The notes beneath the pieces were generated by a model, which did not search any database, was not told where the DNA came from, and saw only the letters and a program-made list of their open reading frames with translations. A stretch of 64,000 nucleotides of DNA from Arthrinium phaeospermum. Its lineage: Eukaryota; Ascomycota; Sordariomycetes; Amphisphaeriales; Apiosporaceae. Positions 59,881-64,000 of this stretch are shown here, piece by piece. The stretch's first letter is position 1. Every line of letters begins with the position of its first letter. Where the stretch lies: positions 1,054,001-1,118,000 of the forward strand of contig QYRS01000003.1 in NCBI GenBank assembly GCA_006503535.1, read 5' to 3'. A program made the translations under genes and the position numbers.

Positions 59881-61741
59881 GGCAGACACCGCCGGCTGAA
59901 GCGGAAGGAGTTCCCAGCCCTCGTGTCGTTCGAGAAGGAACACTTCCATTGGCGGCACAAAGAAAGTCCTTGTCGCACATCCGGGGGCATGCTACTAGGC
60001 ATATTGTCAGCTTTCTGTGCAAGGTTCAATACAGCTTCAACCTCTGTCTAGGCGGTTCATGCACTACATAGAGGGTGAGTAGAACGAAGAAAGAAGTGCT
60101 GGGAACGAAACTCGGTCGAAAGTCGGCCGAAAATCGGTTGGAGAAGAGACTTACAAGAAGTATTAGAGATTCAGCCGCCAGTCTTTGAGCTTACCCAAGC
60201 AGCGGCGGCGAGGGCCGTCTGTTGGCATGAAGAACATCAGGCCATTTTTAACCAGTGGTGACCAAATTCATGTGCTCCGGGCACAGGAGATACTGCTCAG
60301 GCTCGATGATGGAGAAGGAAAGAACGGATACGGCCGGTGAAAGTCCTCGCAGTACAGCCAGGGGCAACTTTGGTGGAGGACCGCAGAGAAGTCTTTAACC
60401 GCCCACATAAAGCCCGTGACCCGGTGTGAGGCATGGTGAATGTGTGAAATGTGTGTGTGTACCCTGGTTCGACTTCTGGCTTCCGACCTTATCATTGCCG
60501 CTTGGTGCACCTTACTTCCTTTTCCGACATTTCTTCTGCTTCTGGGTCTCTACCGCTGATTGTACTGGAAGGGGTCTCTGCTGTTGCTCTTTGGGCCTCA
60601 CAATGGACGCCCATGATCGTACCACGGGCCTATAGCTTGCTGGGAAGGGAACTCGCTCCCCCTGCAAGACTCAAAGACACCATGCTTTCGTCGTATTGTA
60701 GAAGTATGGAATGAATGCGCCATCCTCCACGAAGAATGATAAGCAATAGCCAGCTAGAAGCAGAAACATTGCATTATCTCATAACTTCACTCATCCAAAG
60801 TGGAGGACGAAGAAACCACATGCAACCAAATTGCCCATGTCGTGGTTTCTGGATGTGAGAAAGCAGAGATGATCAAGCCTCAGACTCGCGAAGACCCTGC
60901 TCCATGGCATCAACATCCATCCCCCAATGGCAGTTTCAAGGGGCAGCACGATATGTTCGCCCTTAGGTGGTTCTCATGACCGTGCGACGCTGGCTCTCGT
61001 ACTCGAAATGGATGCCACGCCACTTCTCGAGCTTGCCGTTGTGGTGACATTTTGACAGTCAGTCAGATGAAGCCAGTCCACCAAGTTGTGATGATGGTTC
61101 CCAGATAGATTGCCAACCGAATCTAGCTCCCTGTACCCTGGTCGGCCTCGTGGCTGTGTCCAGGATCAGAATGCTTGAAAGCAAGCCTGCCACCTATCCA
61201 GATGGTGGCCTCAATGGCATTGTCGTGTAAGTTTGGCACACATGTTCGAGTATCCAATAGAGGTAGAGTTCGGGGTAAACACTAGTGCAGAGGATTGAAC
61301 ATCTGGCATGCCCTTGCCCAATTCAGCCCTGCTCTGATGGCAGCTTGGAATAGCCAATGGCCGAGATGTTTCCATGAGCAGGATGGGAACAAGAAACGTC
61401 TCCGCGAATGCTTGGGGAGCCCGTATAGTTCTTCGGCCGTCAGGGACAATTTCGTCAACACTCGAGGACCTTGAAAACAGTCCGCGAGGACCAGAAACGT
61501 TTCCATGAACATTCGGAGGCGTCGGAAAGGTGCCCTATCGAGTGGCCGGATCCCCGCAAACCCAATATCTTCTGGACGGAATCTAGCCTGCTGCGTAGCT
61601 CTTCAGACTCACGAGTTTGACTCGGCTGTAGTGTTCGCCAACCTTTGGGCAGTCGTGGAAGTGGTCCTGGGACAGGAAGCCGCCCACCGTCTCGTCGCGG
61701 TTCAGGCGGTAGGCGAGGCGGGGCGCATGGGGCGGTCGGAG
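59881..61741. other. Mosaic interval
   Basis: About 1.9 kb; no recognised gene, RNA or transposon end. One coherent minus-strand peptide ([18 protein letters not shown], ~61645-61715) immediately precedes the complex I fragment on the opposite strand. Confidence 0.4.
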
Positions 61742-61905
61742 CAGACGTTCTTGGAGATGTTGACGGACAACCGAATCTGGATCAACCGTCTGCAGGGTGT
61801 TGGTGTTGTTACCGCCGCCGAGGCTCTTAACCTCTCCTTCACCGGCGTTATGCTTCGAGGTTCAGGTGTCCCTTGGGATATCCTAAGGAGCCAGTCCTGC
61901 GATGT
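61742..61905 (+). pseudogene. NADH:ubiquinone oxidoreductase 49 kDa subunit (NDUFS2-type) fragment
   Basis: Plus strand: [40 protein letters not shown] and WDI, the well-conserved segment of the complex I 49 kDa subunit (NUO-49/NDUFS2) near GVMLRGSG. Right after WDI an inserted base shifts the frame; in the next frame RSQSCD resembles the expected RKSQPYD. Only ~50 codons are present, so this is a nuclear gene piece, not a working copy. Confidence 0.8.
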
Positions 61906-62429
61906 TGCCGGAGGGGACCGCCGTCCGGTATCCGACATTTTCTGTTCAAAAGGGGGAGCACCCAACAGAGCTCCTGTGGATATTATTAGCATTGCTAAAC
62001 GTCAATCGTTGGTGTTGTCAAGATCCCACGCGATGATACGTACCTCAAGGGAGGAATCGTTTTGACGATTGTCCTTCAAATGGCTGAGCATGTCTTCGCG
62101 ACCAAACACCATGATCACTCGAAATCACGCCGTGGATGCAGTTTAGCCTCTTGCCCAGGAGGTGTGCCAAAGTGTATGAAAAGATGCTCAAATTGTTCTG
62201 CCTGCCTGGCCAAGCTATGTAGTCCACCAGAGTTGCCTCTCTATCCCTATCCATGTCTCTTTGCTGACCGCTTTGGGGGTCAAATGGGGGCAGTGAGAGA
62301 TTCAGCATGGAGGTGCTTGTTGATGGGGATCTTGCCGGTTGGCTCGGGGCAGGGGCAATAGTAGCACCGGTGGCAGGGGCTCCTTGGGTCGTCTCTGTCG
62401 TCGCGGTAACCTCTCTCTCCAAGGGACTC

Positions 62430-62583
62430 CAGCCTCCAGCACATCTCAAGCACCAACACACCCAGCGGCCAGAAGTCCATCTTGGTATATCGGGCCTCGT
62501 CCAACGAAACCTCGGGCTCCAGATATTCCCTGGTGTGATCCCTGCACGTTCTGCCGCCGTCGGCACCGAACTTGGTATCCTGT
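62430..62583 (-). pseudogene. Protein kinase activation-loop/subdomain IX fragment
   Basis: Minus strand, one frame: QDTKFGADGGRTCRDHTREY, LEPEVSLDEARYTKMDFWPL, GVLVLEMC. The order (FGA..., Y-x-x-PE, then D-x-W-x-LGVLVLEM) is that of a kinase from the DFG region through the APE motif to subdomain IX. It is different from the PHO85 pieces. Ends abruptly at both sides. Confidence 0.6.
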
Positions 62584-63798
62584 TACAGGCCGCCGCCACC
62601 TGCAATCCCAAGCGAGAAACGGACGCAGAATCGGAGGCGGAACAGCCCACGGTGCCTATTCTTTTCATCGCTCCGCCGCCTCTGGGAACGCATGGGGCTG
62701 ACCTCCGGTAGGTCATCAGGGCTTCGTTGACGCGTCGGTTGCCTTGTACTCAAACGAGAAGTACTGTGTCTAAACGGCGTTCATCGCGGCCTCAACGCAT
62801 CATGGACGTCGTTAAGCCCAAAGACAGAACCCTGAGCGAGGAAGACCTCATCGTTCTCCTCGCCAATAGCAAACTCGTGGTAGCCCCTCAAAATCAAGAT
62901 AGTTCTCAGGGTTGCTAATATCGACGGGGGTGGGGGGTTGCGGGAGGGCAGGCAGACATGTGGCGAGTCTCTTCCTTCTCGTCAATGGGGATCAGAACAA
63001 GAGTGGAAGAGAGGCTGAGTATGTGTTGGGTAGATGGATAGAGAATATCTAAAACTCCCTGTCAGTCACCTGCTTTGTGTATGTGCACAGGTTCCAGTCA
63101 ACTTGGGGAAAGTTCACATACCTCTGAGAGCACAAAGACCGCTAGCAGGCAGCCTAGAACACACGCCTGCTTTTGACCTTCTGCCATCTCCGCTAGCAGA
63201 AACAACGGCTCCATGTCGCAACCATTGCGTCTGAGGCAAATGCGTGCGACTGCATGTTCGCATGGGCGGGCAGATGTTCTGTGTTCATAGACGGGTGACT
63301 GAACTGCAAGCCGGGACCAACAGGGAACTCGGTGCCGGCATCTCCCTTGTGATGGCTTAGCACCTCTTCTGCTTGAGATAGTCTTTCTTCACGAGCTTGA
63401 CCTCGTTCTACGACGTTCGTCTCGCGGCTGGGCCTACTTCTCGACGCGGTCAACGTCGTCCGCACGATATTGCTCGTCACCTTAGTGGACATCACTTACT
63501 CTTGACGTCTCTCCTTCAGCTCAGCGGGAGTAGTGTCGGGGATGACATGGGGTGTGGTAGCATCAGAGGGAAGACTTGATCGGGGACGGAGACTTGACGG
63601 CCAGTGGTCTCAGCTCGCTTGAGAGCCTTGTTTTGCTCTTGTGTAATGATAGCCTCTTGGGAAGGGCTGCAAACATATAAACGCACGTCCACCTAATCAA
63701 CGACAAATAAGCTGTGGTCTGGGTATCCAAGGGGGCAGTGTCTTCGTGGGTATCTTCAGGGGATTCGCAGTTTGTTGCTGTTGGTGTGGGGAGTCCAA

Positions 63799-63862
63799 GG
63801 AATGCCAAATGGAATGCCAAGGGGAATGCCAAGGAGAATGCCAAGGGGAATGCCAAGCGGGA
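63799..63862. repeat. 12-bp tandem repeat, ~5 units
   Basis: GGAATGCCAAGG units with one or two substitutions each. On the minus strand they read as a Leu-Ala-Phe-Pro-type tetrapeptide repeat, or WHSP in the other frame; not taken as protein. Confidence 0.85.
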
Positions 63863-63999
63863 TGCTTCTTGAATCTGCCCGACAGGCCACTCGTTGGCAC
63901 CCTGAACTCGACGCCGCTTGGTTTCGAGGGTGGCTCAAAGATCGGCCCCCAGATCGTGAGGTTGATGTCTACGCTTCGACCCTCTACTCGGAGCATGTT
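63863..63999 (-). other. Coherent coding piece at right edge, unrecognised
   Basis: Minus strand LRVEGRSVDINLTIWGPIFE then PPSKPSGVEFRVPTSGLSGR looks like natural protein sequence running in from the right edge and ending at the 12-bp repeat. Family not recognised. Confidence 0.35.
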
Positions 64000-64000
64000 G

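Larger units (their letters stand above)
48967..63999. other. Gene-fragment mosaic, ~15 kb, GC-normal
   Basis: Not AT-rich and not RIP-mutated, but with almost no gene longer than ~120 codons. It is built of 40-250 bp coherent coding or rRNA pieces on both strands, in changing frames, ended abruptly by unrelated sequence. Recognised pieces are listed separately. Further coherent but unidentified pieces on the minus strand: WRFEALPQKVQGAP (~49120-49160), KMWKEDDWRGFILGMNPQTD (~49545-49610), YALVLVARV near 52930, RTNEEGTGGYLGQYI (~57890-57935), [18 protein letters not shown] (~61645-61715), GYHEFAIGEENDEVFLAQGS (~62840-62900), GDAGTEFPVGPGLQFSHPS (~63290-63350). The stretches between them hold nothing I can support. 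Confidence 0.7.

Noticed and set aside
48967..63999. Helitron or Starship-type capture element
   Set aside because: No Rep/helicase, no tyrosine-recombinase captain gene and no Helitron-type TC...CTRR hairpin end could be recognised, though the right edge is outside the window.
49001..64000. CRISPR array or prokaryotic operon
   Set aside because: No regularly spaced repeats with unique spacers; introns and rRNA pieces are eukaryotic.

Overview
The window looks like nuclear DNA of a filamentous ascomycete (Pezizomycotina, probably Sordariomycetes; the species cannot be told from sequence alone). Genes have short GT-AG introns of about 50-70 nt. A tRNA-Lys carries an intron. A CYP52-type P450 and a secreted GH65 trehalase are present. 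Two long AT-rich blocks show the near-total loss of CpA/TpG with CpG spared that marks repeat-induced point mutation (RIP).

Region 1 (1-30 kb) is ordinary gene-bearing DNA. On the minus strand: a CYP52-type P450 cut by the left edge, a three-exon acid trehalase, an APH-fold protein that has lost its catalytic residues, one of the three small Myb/SANT-like proteins, and two unrecognised proteins. On the plus strand: the other two small Myb/SANT-like proteins, the intron-containing tRNA-Lys(CTT), a coiled-coil protein and a large acidic nuclear protein with a Myb-like helical domain. Three small Myb-like proteins of one architecture lie within 8 kb, and the fourth, larger one is 13 kb away. The upstream DNA of two of the small ones holds arrays of short tandem repeats. 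One small gene can end in two ways depending on a retained intron. The large gene has an in-frame TAG that a possible 48-nt intron would remove.

Region 2 (30.4-49.0 kb) holds two RIP-wrecked LTR retrotransposons. Element A (30425-37256) has 138-139 bp LTRs and a perfect CAACC target duplication. Element B (38697-48966) has about 200 bp LTRs and a near-perfect 5 bp duplication. Between them lies a 1.4 kb GC-normal island with a broken minus-strand gene. Closing up element A joins that island to an in-frame C-terminal membrane segment on the far side, so element A appears to have landed in the last codons of a gene.

Region 3 (49-64 kb) has normal GC but almost no intact gene. It is a patchwork of 40-250 bp pieces of recognisable genes: hybrid histidine kinase (HisKA and receiver pieces, out of order), a PHO85-like CDK (two copies of the middle plus a distant N-terminus), another protein kinase, complex I 49 kDa subunit, an aspartic protease N-terminus, 18S and 28S rRNA. 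Several pieces are split by 60-125 bp inserts, two of them flanked by 12-14 bp direct duplications and one ending in poly(A). The pieces are all short and unmutated, which would fit a region below the length threshold of RIP. This patchwork is the most unusual part of the window.
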